Shown in pieces: positions 34,449 to 46,093 of a DNA stretch of 64,000 bases. The stretch comes from Microvelia longipes. Lineage: Eukaryota; Arthropoda; Insecta; Hemiptera; Veliidae. The stretch lies in the NCBI GenBank assembly GCA_018340805.1, contig JACMZG010001913.1:11622465-11686464 (forward strand), in the 5' to 3' direction. The translations under genes were made by a program, and so were the position numbers. Below the pieces are notes generated by a model. That model had not been told where the DNA came from, did not search any database, and saw only the letters and a program-made list of their open reading frames with translations. Within the stretch, counting starts at the first letter, position 1, and every line of letters begins with the position of its first letter.

Positions 34449-34505
34449 TTTGAATAGTTTAAAGAATATAATTTTGTGGGTTAGGGTATTATTATATTTC
34501 AAATC
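34448..34505 (+). tRNA. trnH: trnH, copy 1
   Basis: Anticodon GTG in attttgtggg. Body shortened. Confidence 0.6.
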
Positions 34506-34511
34506 TTGAAA

Positions 34512-36054
34512 AATATTTTTTTATTTATTAGTCCTTTTTTTATTTTTTTCGGTTTTTTATAATTTTATTTGGTTTATTTTTTTTTATAATAATAGCATTT
34601 ATCTTTTGGATTGGGAATATTTTTTCTATTAAATAGAATGTTATAACATTACATTTATTTTTGATTGAATGTCATTTTTTTGTGGTTGTGTTTTTTTTAT
34701 TTCATCTATAGTTGTTTTTTATAGTCATAGTATATAATAGTGATATAAATAAATTCGATTTTTATATTTGTTTTGATATTTATTTTTCAATGTTTATATT
34801 AATTATGAGACTTAATTAGTATTTTAATTGGTTGGGGTTTGGTTTAGTTTCATATTGTTTAGTAATTTTTTCCAAAACTATAAATTCATAGTGTGGTATA
34901 TTACTTTTTAACTAACCGTATTGGTGATGTTGCTTTTTTTATCTATTGCTTGATAATAACTTTGGTAGTTGATTTTTTATATTATTTTAAATTTACTTGA
35001 AGTTGAGGATTTTATTTAACTTTTTTATTAATTTTAGCTGCTTTTACTAAAAGGCTCAAATTCCTTTTTCTTCTTGGTTGCAGCAGCAATGGCGCCCCAC
35101 TCCTGTTTCTTTTTAGTTATTCTTCAATTTGGTTATGCAGGGGTTTATTTATTAATTCGTTTTAGAGATTTATTATTATATATAATTGTTCTTTTTTTTT
35201 TTTTTCTTTAATAACTATATTTATATTGGTCTTGGGGCTAATTTTGAATTTGATTTAAAAAAAATTATTGCTCTTTCAACTTTTAAGTCAACTTGGTTTA
35301 ATAATAAGATTCTTTTTTTAGGTTTTTTTATTTTTTTCATTTATTAACTCATGCTTTTTTAAGCTTTATTATTTTTTATGTGCTGGCTTGATAATTCATG
35401 TTATAATGATAATCAAGATATTCGTTATATGGTGGTTTAGTATCAATTACCTTTAACTGTAACTTGTTTTTGTATTTCAAATTTATCTTTATGTGGCTTT
35501 CCTTATTGTCTGGTTTTTTTAAGGATTTAATTTAGATTAATAAGATTTATAATTTAATTTTTTATTTATTATTATATATCTGTTTGGTTTAACTGTTTCT
35601 TATACGGTTCGTTAATTATTATGTTTTAGTTGTTGGAACAATTCTTATTCATCAAAGATATTTTGAAATAAATTTTAATACTTCATAATTTTTTTGTTTT
35701 ATTTATTATAAGAGGGTATTTTAAGATGATTAATTTTTATTACTCCTGTTTTTTTTATTCCCTTTTTTTATAAAAATTATATCTTTAATTATAATTTTTT
35801 TGGATTTTTGATTGGTTTAGAACTATCAATTTTTATTATAATATTATTCTTATTTTTTATAATAATTTTTAATCTTAGGGTAGTATGTGTTTAACCTTCA
35901 TTTTCTACTTATTTTATAAGAATTCATTTTTAAATTATTCTTTACTATAAATAAAACTTAGAGTAGGGTGGGGGGAATTAATTTTCTCAAAATTATTTTT
36001 CTTTTAACGTAATTTTGAGGAAAATTGACCCAGTTCTTTATTATAATAATATAA
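34512..36054 (+). pseudogene. nad5: nad5, copy 1 (frame-broken)
   Basis: Collinear with the nad5 at 49517-51164. No frame persists for long. Confidence 0.8.
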
Positions 36055-36104
36055 AATTTACATAATTACTTTTTTTCTTTTTATTTTCTTTTTCATATTT
36101 TACT

Positions 36105-36164
36105 ATTTAAGTAGCTTAAATTTAAGCATAATATTGAAGATATTAGGATAAGTTTTTTTTAAAT
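36105..36164 (+). tRNA. trnF: trnF, copy 1
   Basis: Anticodon GAA in atattgaagat. Confidence 0.7.
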
Positions 36165-36229
36165 ATTTATAGAATAAATTAATTCATTTCCTCAATGAAA
36201 ATAAGGTATTTTTTTTAAATTATATAAAT
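36165..36229 (-). tRNA. trnE: trnE, copy 1
   Basis: Anticodon TTC (plus strand ctcaatgaaaat). Same length as copy 2. Confidence 0.8.
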
Positions 36230-36231
36230 AA

Positions 36232-36291
36232 GAGAAAAACGGATTTGAACGCTTTTAAAAGATAGTTAGAGCTTCTTTTATACAACATTCC
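36232..36291 (-). tRNA. trnS1: trnS1, copy 1 (anticodon hit by a deletion)
   Basis: The loop has lost a base (gttagagctt for gttagcagctt), which destroys GCT. Confidence 0.6.
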
Positions 36292-36293
36292 TT

Positions 36294-36356
36294 TTAACTA
36301 GATTTTTAAAATCAATATTTTCATTAACAGTGAAACCTCTCCTTTGGTTTTAGTTA
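36294..36356 (-). tRNA. trnN: trnN, copy 1
   Basis: Anticodon GTT, plus strand cattaacagtg. Confidence 0.75.
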
Positions 36357-36419
36357 AAAGTATGGAGTTATTATCTATTTTTAGGTCGAAACTAAATGTA
36401 ATTTTTACTTCTTTACTTT
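36356..36419 (-). tRNA. trnR: trnR, copy 1
   Basis: Anticodon TCG, plus strand aggtcgaaact. Confidence 0.75.
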
Positions 36420-36423
36420 ATTT

Positions 36424-36487
36424 AAGGATAACCATTATTGGTAATTTTTAATTGCAAATTAAATGTTATTAATTTAACTATAACCTT
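36424..36487 (-). tRNA. trnA: trnA, copy 1
   Basis: Anticodon TGC, plus strand aattgcaaatt. Confidence 0.75.
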
Positions 36488-36489
36488 AT

Positions 36490-36837
36490 TTAATCACTTC
36501 ATTTTAATATACCATTTTTCATTCATGGTAAAGTCCAATAATCAAATAATAATAAATCTAGATGTTACATAAATCATATTTTTATGTTTACTCTTTGAAT
36601 TACACTAATAGTTGGTAAAATAATTACAATTTCTACGTCAAAAATTAAAAAAATTATAGCAATTAGAAGAATTGCATAGAAATGGTATTCGTGCTGATCT
36701 TTTTGGGTCAATCCACATTCAAATGGAGTTATTTTTTCGGTTATTTTTATCTTTTTTGATAACATTATATATTGCTATTATTAAAATAATGAAAATTAAT
36801 ATATTAATTGTTATTGTTATTATTGTTGAAATATTAT
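36490..36837 (-). pseudogene. nad3: nad3, copy 1 (frame-broken)
   Basis: 9 nt shorter than the intact nad3 at 51612-51968. Frameshifts lie near 36660-36780; the C-terminal 60 codons read correctly apart from small losses. Confidence 0.8.
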
Positions 36838-36895
36838 TTTTTCTTAATAAAGACCTTTTGATTGGAAGTCAATATACTTTTTATACTAAAAAAAT
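36836..36895 (-). tRNA. trnG: trnG, copy 1
   Basis: Anticodon TCC, plus strand gattggaagtc. Confidence 0.75.
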
Positions 36896-37664
36896 AACTA
36901 CCTCATCAGTAAATAGAAATATATAAAAATAATAACTACGTCAACAAAATGTCATATCATGCTGCTGCTTCAAATCCAAAATGATGTTTTCTTGAAAAAT
37001 GAAATTTTTATAGTTCGTATTAAACAAATCATTAAAAATGATGTTCCAATAATTACGTGAATACATGAAATCCTGTTGCTATAAAAAGCAAGACCCATAA
37101 ACAGAGTCTCTGATAGTAAATGGGGATTCAATATATTCATAAGCTTGTAAAATTGTGAAGTAATTCCTAATATTACTGTTAAAAAATAATCCTTTTACTG
37201 TTTGTCTGTGATTATATTTATAATTCTGTGGTGTGCTCATGTAATTGTGATACCTGAACATAATAAAATTGTTGTATTAAGTAATGGAATATCTATAGGG
37301 TTAAATGTTTGGATTCCCTTAGGAGGTCAAATTATCCCAATTTCTACATTTGGTGCTAATATATGGAAAATCCTCAGAAGAATGATAAAAAGAAATACTT
37401 CTGAAATAATAATAAAATTATTCCTCATTTTAATCCATTAGTTACTTTGATAGTGTGTTTACCTTGAAATGTTCCTTCACGTACAATATCTCGTCATCAT
37501 TGAATTATTGTTAATAATAAAATTATAATTCCTAATATTATTAGGGTTGGGTTTTTTATATGGAATATAACTATTCCTGATGTTATAGTTATTGCTCCAA
37601 TTGATCCAGTTAGTGGTCATGGTCTTGGGTCTACTAAGTGAAATGGGTGATTTTGTTTTTGCAT
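36896..37664 (-). pseudogene. cox3: cox3, copy 1 (frame-broken)
   Basis: ATG at 37664. The [13 protein letters not shown] segment is correct here (37480-37510), where copy 2 has lost a base. Other frameshifts lie near 36925-37020 and 37370-37450. Confidence 0.8.
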
Positions 37665-38326
37665 AATTAACTTCTCTCGATAAAGTGTTGTTAAAATTGA
37701 AATACATAAGCCTGAATGATTGCTACTGCTGTTTCAAATAATATTAATATAATTTGTACTGTTATTAATATTATAATAATTATATTTCTGGCGGATGTTG
37801 TATTACCTAATAATGATATTAATAAATGTCCTGCAATTATATTTGCTGTTAATCGTACAGCTAACGATCCCGGTCGAATTAAATTTCTAATTGTTTCAAT
37901 GCATACTATAAAAGGTATGAGAATTCCTGGGGTTCCATCTGGAATCAAATGTCTAAATATTCTTTGTGTCTTATTAATTCATCCAAATAGTATTATTGAT
38001 AATCATATAGGTAATGATAATGCCAATGAAAATACAAGGTGTCTTGATCTTGTAAAAATATATGGTAATAATCCTATTATATTATTAATAATAATGAATA
38101 TAAATGTTGATAATATTATTAATCTTAGACCATTGTTTTTTACTAATAAATTTTTGAATTCGTTATGTAATCTTATTATTGTTATATAAATTATTATTGA
38201 GTGCCGGGATTTAATTAATCAAAATGGGTAAGGTAATAATATTAAAATAATAAATGTTCTTATTCAATTTAAAGAATAAAATATTGATGTCGATGGATCA
38301 AAAGTTGAAAATAAGTTAGTTATCAT
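37665..38326 (-). pseudogene. atp6: atp6, copy 1 (C-terminal frameshift)
   Basis: Open from ATG at 38326 through [19 protein letters not shown] and [10 protein letters not shown] (one Asn fewer than copy 2). A base lost in an A run near 37700 breaks the last 20 codons. Confidence 0.85.
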
Positions 38327-38475
38327 TTTCACATAATTTTATTAAATATTTTTTTTTCTCTTGTTTTAATTGTTAAATAATTTTTGTTAAAATAAATTAT
38401 TATGTTAATAATAATTATTATAATAATAAATATTATTATTAAAGTAAATCATCATATAGGAGATATTTGAGGTAT
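38320..38475 (-). CDS. atp8: ATP synthase F0 subunit 8, intact
   Basis: 156 nt, 51 codons plus TAA. Starts ATA at 38475 with MPQMSPMWWFTLMMMF and ends KIMWKW, the hallmark ends of insect atp8. A single membrane helix near the N terminus anchors it in the F0 sector. The stop overlaps the atp6 start by 7 nt (ATGATAA). This is the only copy in frame; the one at 53460 is 4 nt shorter. Confidence 0.9.
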
Positions 38476-38476
38476 A

Positions 38477-38540
38477 GAAAAATATTAAAACTTAATTTTT
38501 TAAACTTGACAAGTTTATGTTTTTTATAAACTAATTTTTC
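38477..38540 (-). tRNA. trnD: trnD, copy 1
   Basis: GAAAAAT ... ATTTTTC acceptor and AACTTGTCAAGTT anticodon arm (GTC). Confidence 0.88.
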
Positions 38541-38610
38541 CATTAAGAGTATTCGTTAATTACTATAAACTGGTTTAAGAGACCATTGCTTTACTTTCAG
38601 CCACTTAATG
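38541..38610 (-). tRNA. trnK: trnK, copy 1
   Basis: CATTAAG ... CTTAATG acceptor and GGTCTCTTAAACC anticodon arm (CTT). Confidence 0.88.
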
Positions 38611-39281
38611 AATTTTTTTAATCATTCAATAAATTTTTTAGTGTTAACACTTTCTAATGTAATTGGTATAAATCTATGATTTGCTCCACAAATTTCTGAG
38701 CATTGTCCGTATATAATTCCTGGTCGATTGATATACATTGATCCTTGATTTAAACGTCCTGGAATAGCATCAATTTTAATTCCTAAACATGGAATTGTTC
38801 ACGAGTGTAAAACGTCAGTTGCTGTAACTAAAATTCGAACTTGATTATTTATAGGTAATATAATGTGATTGTCAGTTTCTAATAGTCGAAATTCATTATT
38901 TATAATTTCTTGTGTTGGTTTCATATATGAATCAAATTCAATATTTTTAAAATCCGAATATTCATATCTTCAATATCATTGGTGTCCAATTGCTTTGATT
39001 GTAATAGTTGGATTTTTAATTTCGTCTATAATATAAATTTTTAATGATGGTAATGCAATTAAAATTAGAATTACAGCTGGTACTATAGTTCAAATAACTT
39101 CAATTATTTGATTTTCTATTAAATCGATTAATATTTTATTAAAAAGTATTTTTGTTATAATTCATGCGATTATCACAGTAATCATTAATAAAATAATTAT
39201 GGTATTATCATGAAAAAATGTAAGTTGTTCTATTAAGGGTGAATTAGCGTCTTGAAAGTTAATTTGCGATCAATTTGTAAT
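38611..39281 (-). pseudogene. cox2: cox2, copy 1 (in-frame losses, C-terminal frameshift)
   Basis: Starts ATT at 39281 ([20 protein letters not shown]). It is 8 nt shorter than the inferred 679-nt gene: net 3-nt losses near 39120 and 39028, and 2 nt lost near 38615. The Cu-A motif region [16 protein letters not shown], and CSEMCGANH, read correctly. Confidence 0.85.
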
Positions 39282-39339
39282 TTCTAATAAAAGATAATTC
39301 TTTAAATGAATCTTAAATTCATTGCATATTTCTGCCATA

Positions 39340-39344
<5 letters not shown>
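39282..39344 (-). tRNA. trnL2: trnL2, copy 1
   Basis: TCTAATA ... TTAGAA acceptor and GAATTTAAGATTC anticodon arm (TAA). Confidence 0.85.
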
Positions 39345-40874
<1,530 letters not shown>

Positions 40875-40883
40875 TTTTTTAAT

Positions 40884-40944
40884 TAAATCCTATAAAATTG
40901 TATTTATATTTTTAACTTTGAAGGTTAATAGTTTAATTAAACTT
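40884..40944 (-). tRNA. trnW: trnW, copy 1
   Basis: Anticodon TCA in ACCTTCAAAGT. It directly abuts cox1 because trnC and trnY are absent from this place. Confidence 0.85.
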
Positions 40945-40950
40945 AAGGGT

Positions 40951-41953
40951 TTATATTATATTTATTATTATTGTTACAGGTAATATAAAGTTAATAATTA
41001 TTTTTATTAAATTTAAGTTTTTTTGATTATTAAAAATGTTATACTTTATTATAGTATTATTTGATATAATAATAGGAGTTACTATTCGTAAATAGTAAAA
41101 CAAAGTAATTATTGATGAAAATATTAAAATTATTAATTCAATGTTTATATTATAATTAATTATTGATTGAATCACAATTCATTTAGGTAAGAATCCGATA
41201 AATGGGGGTAAACCCCCTAATCTTAAAAATAAGAAAATTATATTTATTTTATCTATTTTATTCTTTAAATTTAAATTTAATTGATTTAATATTGTTATTG
41301 AGTTTTTTTCTATATATTTTACTAATATATAAATAATTGTTCTGTAAATAATTCAATATTTAATTCATATTTCATTATCAAATTTTATGCAGATAATTAT
41401 TCAACCTATATGATTAACTGATGAAAAAGCTATAATTTTTTTAATAAAAGTTTGATTTAGTCCCCCAATTGCACCTGTTATTGCTCTTAATATAGCTATA
41501 ATCATAATTATAAATTTATTATTATTTAAATTAGATAAAATAAATATGGGTGCTAATTTTTGTCAAGTTATTAATATAAAACAATTATTTCATTTAATTT
41601 TATTTATTAAATTAATAAATCATATATGTATTGGGGCTGCCCCTATTTTTATAAATAGTGCTATTGATATAATTACTGTTGTTTTTTCTCTTATAAATAT
41701 TTCAGTTCTTATTATTAATGGATTTATAATAATAGTAAAAATTAATACAATTGATCTTATTCTTTGAATAAGGAAATATATTATTATTCTTTCTGATGAG
41801 TTAATATTTTTTTTTTCTTTAATTATAGTAATAAATGATATTATATTAATTCTAATCCTATTCATATACTAAATCAGTTTGTTGAACTTAGAATTATTAA
41901 TGTACTTATAATTAATGTAATAATTGATAAATTTTTGTTGAGTTTTTAATTAT
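40951..41953 (-). pseudogene. nad2: nad2, copy 1 (frameshift near start)
   Basis: ATA start at 41953 and TAA at 40951. The middle is open (about 41620-41865, KEKKNINSSERMM then APIHI). A base lost in the T run near 41933-41938 breaks the first codons. Confidence 0.85.
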
Positions 41954-41954
41954 T

Positions 41955-42020
41955 AAAAAGAAGAATTTTATTCTATTTTCAGGGTATGAACCTAAAAGCT
42001 TAAACTTAGCTTATCTTTTT
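41955..42020 (-). tRNA. trnM: trnM, copy 1
   Basis: AAAAAGA ... TCTTTTT acceptor and GGTTCATACCC arm (CAT). Confidence 0.9.
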
Positions 42021-42088
42021 ATATTTTGGTGTAATAGATGCACATTGAGTTTTGATCTCAAAAGATTAGTTTAATTCTAAAAAATATA
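42020..42088 (+). tRNA. trnQ: trnQ, copy 1
   Basis: TATATTTT ... AAAATATA acceptor and GAGTTTTGATCTC arm (TTG). Confidence 0.9.
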
Positions 42089-42152
42089 ATAAGAGTAATA
42101 TAATTACATTATCTATTCTATCAAAATAGCCCTTTAATCAGGCATCTTATTT
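42089..42152 (-). tRNA. trnI: trnI, copy 1
   Basis: GGGCTATTTTGATAGAATAG anticodon arm region (GAT), minus strand. Confidence 0.88.
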
Positions 42153-42185
42153 TTTAATATTTTAAAAATATTGGAACTATTTATT

Positions 42186-42251
42186 TGATAAAGTGTCTGA
42201 AAATAGGTTGTAAATTGTAAATTTATATATGAATTTAAATATTCCTTTGTC
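42186..42251 (+). tRNA. trnY: trnY, copy 1, relocated
   Basis: GATAAAG ... CTTTGTC acceptor and GTAAATTGTAAATTTAT anticodon arm (GTA). It lies between trnI and trnC next to the control region, not beside cox1. Confidence 0.88.
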
Positions 42252-42252
42252 A

Positions 42253-42313
42253 GGTTTTATAGTCAATAAATGATATTAGACTGCAATTCTAAAGTAGTAT
42301 TCTTACTAAAACC
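42253..42313 (+). tRNA. trnC: trnC, copy 1, relocated
   Basis: GGTTTTA ... TAAAACC acceptor and GACTGCAATTC anticodon arm (GCA). Confidence 0.9.
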
Positions 42314-42964
42314 TAATATTTATTATTGTTCCAATATTTTTATTTCATTAAAAATTACACATTTTTAAATTTTTAAATTCTTAAATTCTTAAATTTCCAC
42401 CAAACAAAAGAAAGGGGGGAACCAATACTATAATATATATAACTCTTAAAGAAAAGTAAAGACATATATGTATATAAGTAGGTGAGTAGGTAAAGGTCAA
42501 ATAAAGGTTAACATAGAGAAAGAATTGAGAGAGATAATATCTATGGGTGAAACTGCATGGTAGATAAGCAACGTGGAATTGACTATAAGGGTCCTAGTTA
42601 AGATAACATATATATATAACTATTTATAGTTAGATAAAGTCCTATATACAGTTAATAGAGGCAAGTAGTAACATTGATATAAGATATTATATATAAGACC
42701 AATAATGGAGTATGGAAGACCAATAATGGAGTATGGAAGACCAATAATGGAGTATATAAGACCAATAATGGAGTATGGAAGACCAATAATGGAGGAAGTA
42801 AGACCAAGAGTATGGAAGACCAATAATGGAGTATGGAAGACCAATAATGGAGTATATAAGACCAATAACGGAGAATGGAGTATGGAAGACCAATAATGAG
42901 AAGACCCGGAGGGGCATATATTTATTTTGTTCCAGTATTTTAATTTGTTTAAATTTATTAAATT
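42314..42964. promoter_or_regulatory. Control region, copy 2
   Basis: AT-rich non-coding region of about 650 nt between trnC and 12S, the presumed site of replication and transcription initiation. It has a purine block gaaaggggggaacc, an AT-rich leader, and a tandem array at 42701-42906. Confidence 0.88.
42701..42906. repeat. 21-bp tandem array in control region, copy 2
   Basis: Units begin aataatggagtatgg and alternate with a variant having tataa in place of ggaag, with a few broken units at the right. Unit number and order differ from the arrays at 57846 and 22681. Confidence 0.93.
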
Positions 42965-43706
42965 AAAGTTTGATTCTTGCTTTTTTATTTAAATTTTAAA
43001 TTATTTTATATGTAAGTTTTTCTTTTTATTCTAAATGATTCTTTATCAGTATTTAATTTTGGTTTATTATTGAAAGATAAAATCAGAATTTTAATTTTTG
43101 ATTGACAAAAATTGTGCCAGCCGTCGCGGTTATACAATTAATCAGATTAAATATTTTTGGTAAAATATTAATTCTTTAAATTTTAATATAATTAAATATT
43201 TTTAGGTGAAATTTTTATTTTTTATAATTTTATTGGTTGATGATTTTATATATGAAAATTATTAATAAACTAGGATTAGATACCCTATTATTTTAATTGT
43301 AAATTTTTACTTTAATATTAATAGTTATGTTCTTTAAATTAAAAGAATTGGCGGTTATTTAATCTTTCTAGAGGAACCTGTCCTGTAATTGATAATCCAC
43401 GATTGATTTTACTTTAATTATAACTTATATATCGCTGTCATTGAATGTTTTATTAGATTATTTTCTTAAATTTTTATGAATTTAATGTTAGGTCAAGATG
43501 TAGTAATATTAAAGTAGAGATGGGTTACTTTTTTATATAAATGGATTAATTATTGAAATTTAATTAAATTGGATTTAGGTGTAATTTTTTATTAATATAA
43601 ATTTTGATTTTAGTTCTAAATAATGTACACATCGCCCGTCACTCCCATTTTAAGTTGGGATAAGTCGTAACAAAGTAGATCTACCGGAAGGTGGATCTGG
43701 TTAGAT
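42965..43706 (+). rRNA. rrnS: 12S (small subunit) rRNA, copy 2
   Basis: RNA of the mitoribosomal small subunit. It contains gtgccagccgtcgcggttat (530 loop), aaactaggattagataccct (helix 27 region), tgtacacatcgcccgtcact and the 3' hairpin with aagtcgtaacaaagtagatc and ccggaaggtg. The 3' end abuts trnV and the 5' end is estimated from the end of the control region. One G is missing near 43350 relative to 58495. Confidence 0.93.
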
Positions 43707-43774
43707 CAAGTTAATTCATTTAGTGAATTTATTATTTACATTAATAAAACTGTTGTGCAATTCAATATAACTTG
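43707..43774 (+). tRNA. trnV: trnV
   Basis: CAAGTTA ... AACTTG acceptor and TTTACAT loop (TAC), between the two rRNAs. Confidence 0.92.
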
Positions 43775-45023
43775 AATAAATAATTTTATTATTATTATTA
43801 TTGATTTATTTTTAATAAAAAAAATTTTCTTTTAGTATTTTTATTGAAAAAATATTTTTTATTGATAGTTTATTTTACTGTGAAGGTTTATTTATATATA
43901 ATATAAAGTATTTTTTATTTATTGTACCTTTTGCATCAGGGTTTATTAATTTAATAAAATTATTTTATTTTCTCGAAATTTTAAGATCTAAATTATAATG
44001 ATTTTTTTTGTGATAAAAAAATTTTTAATTTTAATTTAGAAGTTATATACTTTTCATTTAAAATTATATCTAGTTTATTAATAATTGAATTTAATTCATA
44101 TTTATTTAGTTTTAATTTAATTTTATTATTAAAATTTTTTAAATAAATATTTTTGGGGATAAGCTCAATTTTATTTTTAAAACATTAATTATATAAGATT
44201 TTATTTAGGATTGGAAATTTTCATTATATTTTGTTATAATTATTTTTCTTTATTTATGATTTTTATTTGTTTAATTTTTTATTAATATTTATTAAATACT
44301 TTTTTGTTTTTATAAATAATGATAAAATTAGTAATTTTTATAATTTAAATATAGTAATTCGGCAAAATTAATTTTCACCTGTTTAACAAAAACATGGTCT
44401 TTTGTTTTTTATTTAAGATCAGGCCTGCCCATTGATTTTTAAGAATTAAAAGGCTGCGGTATTTTAACTGTACTAGGTAGCATAATCATTTGTCTTTTAA
44501 TTGAAGGCTAGTATGAATGGTTTAATGAAAAATTAACTTTCTTTATTTAATTTAATTGAATTTAATTTTTAAGTTAAAAAGCTTAAATTTTTATATAGGA
44601 CGAGAAGACCCTTTAGAAGTTTACTTTTTTTATTAAAAAATTTTTTTTGTTTTTAAATATATTCTTTTTGAATAAAAAGTTTTGTTGGGGTGACAGTAAA
44701 ATTTAATTAACTTTTTATTATTTATTTCATTAATATATGTTTTATTGATCCAAAATTTTTGATTATAAGATTAACTTACCTTAGGGATAACAGCGTAATT
44801 TTTTTGGAGAGTTCATATCGATGAAAAAGTTTGCGACCTCGATGTTGAATTAAGATTAGATTTGGGTGTAGAATTTCAATTTTCTTGGTCTGTTCGACCA
44901 TTAAATTCTTACATGATTTGAGTTCAGACCGGCGTGAGCCAGGTCGGTTTCTATCCTTAATTTATATAATTTAGTACGAAAGGACCATTTTATAATTAAA
45001 TTATAATTTTTTGATTAAAATTA
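43775..45023 (+). rRNA. rrnL: 16S (large subunit) rRNA, copy 2
   Basis: RNA of the mitoribosomal large subunit, about 1.25 kb. Landmarks are aaggctgcggtattttaact, ggacgagaagacc, the peptidyl-transferase region (ttagggataacagcgtaatt, gagttcatatcgatg) and gagttcagaccggcgtgagc with gtacgaaaggacc. Bounded by trnV and trnL1. One G is missing at about 44475 (actaggtag for actaaggtag). Confidence 0.93.
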
Positions 45024-45088
45024 ACTATCTTGGCAGATTAGTGCTGTAAATTTAGAATTTATATATGTAATATATTTTACAGATAGTA
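45024..45088 (+). tRNA. trnL1: trnL1
   Basis: ACTATCT ... AGATAGT acceptor and AATTTAGAATT anticodon arm (TAG), between 16S and nad1. Confidence 0.92.
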
Positions 45089-46001
45089 ATTTATATTTAT
45101 TTTATTTTTATATTAATTATAGTTTTAATTTCTGTTGCTTTTGTAACTCTTTTAGAACGAAAGATTTTAGGTTACATTCAGCTTCGTAAAGGTCCCAATA
45201 AGGTTGGTTTTATAGGTCTTTTACAACCTTTTAGTGATGGTTTAAAATTATTTTTTAAAGAACAAACTTATCTTTATATGTCAAATTTTATAATTTATTA
45301 TTTTTTCCTGTTTTTATATTAATATTATCTTTTCTCTTTGATTACTTTTTCCTTATATTATTAATGTATATAATTTTAATTTATCTTTTCTTTTTTTTTT
45401 TGTTGTACTAGAATTGGTGTTTATGGAGTTCTTATATGTGGTTGGTCTTCTAATTCAAATTATTCACTTTTAGGTTCTTTACGTTCTATAGCTCAAACTA
45501 TTTCTTATGAAGTAAGAATATCAATAATTTTACTTTGTTTTATTCTTTTTGTTTATGATTTTAATTTTTTGAGTTTTTTTTATTTTCAAAAAAATATTTG
45601 ATTTATTTTTTTTTTTTTTTTTTTTTTTTTGTTGATTAAGATCTTTTTTGGCTGAAGTTAATCGCTCTCCTTTTGATTTTGCTGAGGGAGAGTCTGAATT
45701 AGTTTCTGGCTTTAATGTTGAATACAGAAGAGGTGGTTTTGCTTTTTTTTTTTATCTGAATATGCCAATATTATTTTTATAAGTTTATTGACTGTAATTT
45801 TTTTTTTAGGTTGTAAATTATATTCTTTTTTTTTTTTCAAGTTGGTTTTTATTATTTTTTTTGTTATTTGAGTTCGTGGAACTTTACCTCGTTTTCGTTA
45901 TGATAAATTAATATATTTAACTTGAAAGGTTTTTACCTATTTCTTTAAATTATTTTTATTTTTTTTTAGGTTTAATTTTATTTATAGTTGAATTTTTGTA
46001 G
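45089..46001 (+). pseudogene. nad1: nad1, copy 2 (frameshifted)
   Basis: Same gene as the intact 60238-61164 but 14 nt shorter. A C is lost in ttttttcctg near 45307, with further losses near 45350-45360, 45399, 45600 and 45820, mostly in T runs. Confidence 0.88.
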
Positions 46002-46024
46002 TTCATTAATATAGGTTAGTTAAA

Positions 46025-46093
46025 AGTTGATAAAGGAATTTAACCTTTATCTTATATTTTCAAAATATATGCTTATCTAAAGCTTAATCAACT
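46025..46093 (-). tRNA. trnS2: trnS2
   Basis: AGTTGAT ... ATCAACT acceptor and TTTTGAAAAT loop (TGA). Overlaps the cytb stop by 2 nt. Confidence 0.92.

Larger units (their letters stand above)
42164..42341. repeat. 14-bp inverted repeat bracketing trnY-trnC
   Basis: aaaaatattggaac at 42164-42177 and its exact complement gttccaatattttt at 42328-42341. The same pair occurs at 57308-57321 and 57473-57486 and in the insert copy. Confidence 0.9.

Noticed and set aside
37716..38189. 157- and 161-codon plus-strand frames at 37716-38189 and 52855-53340
   Set aside because: Antisense shadows of atp6.
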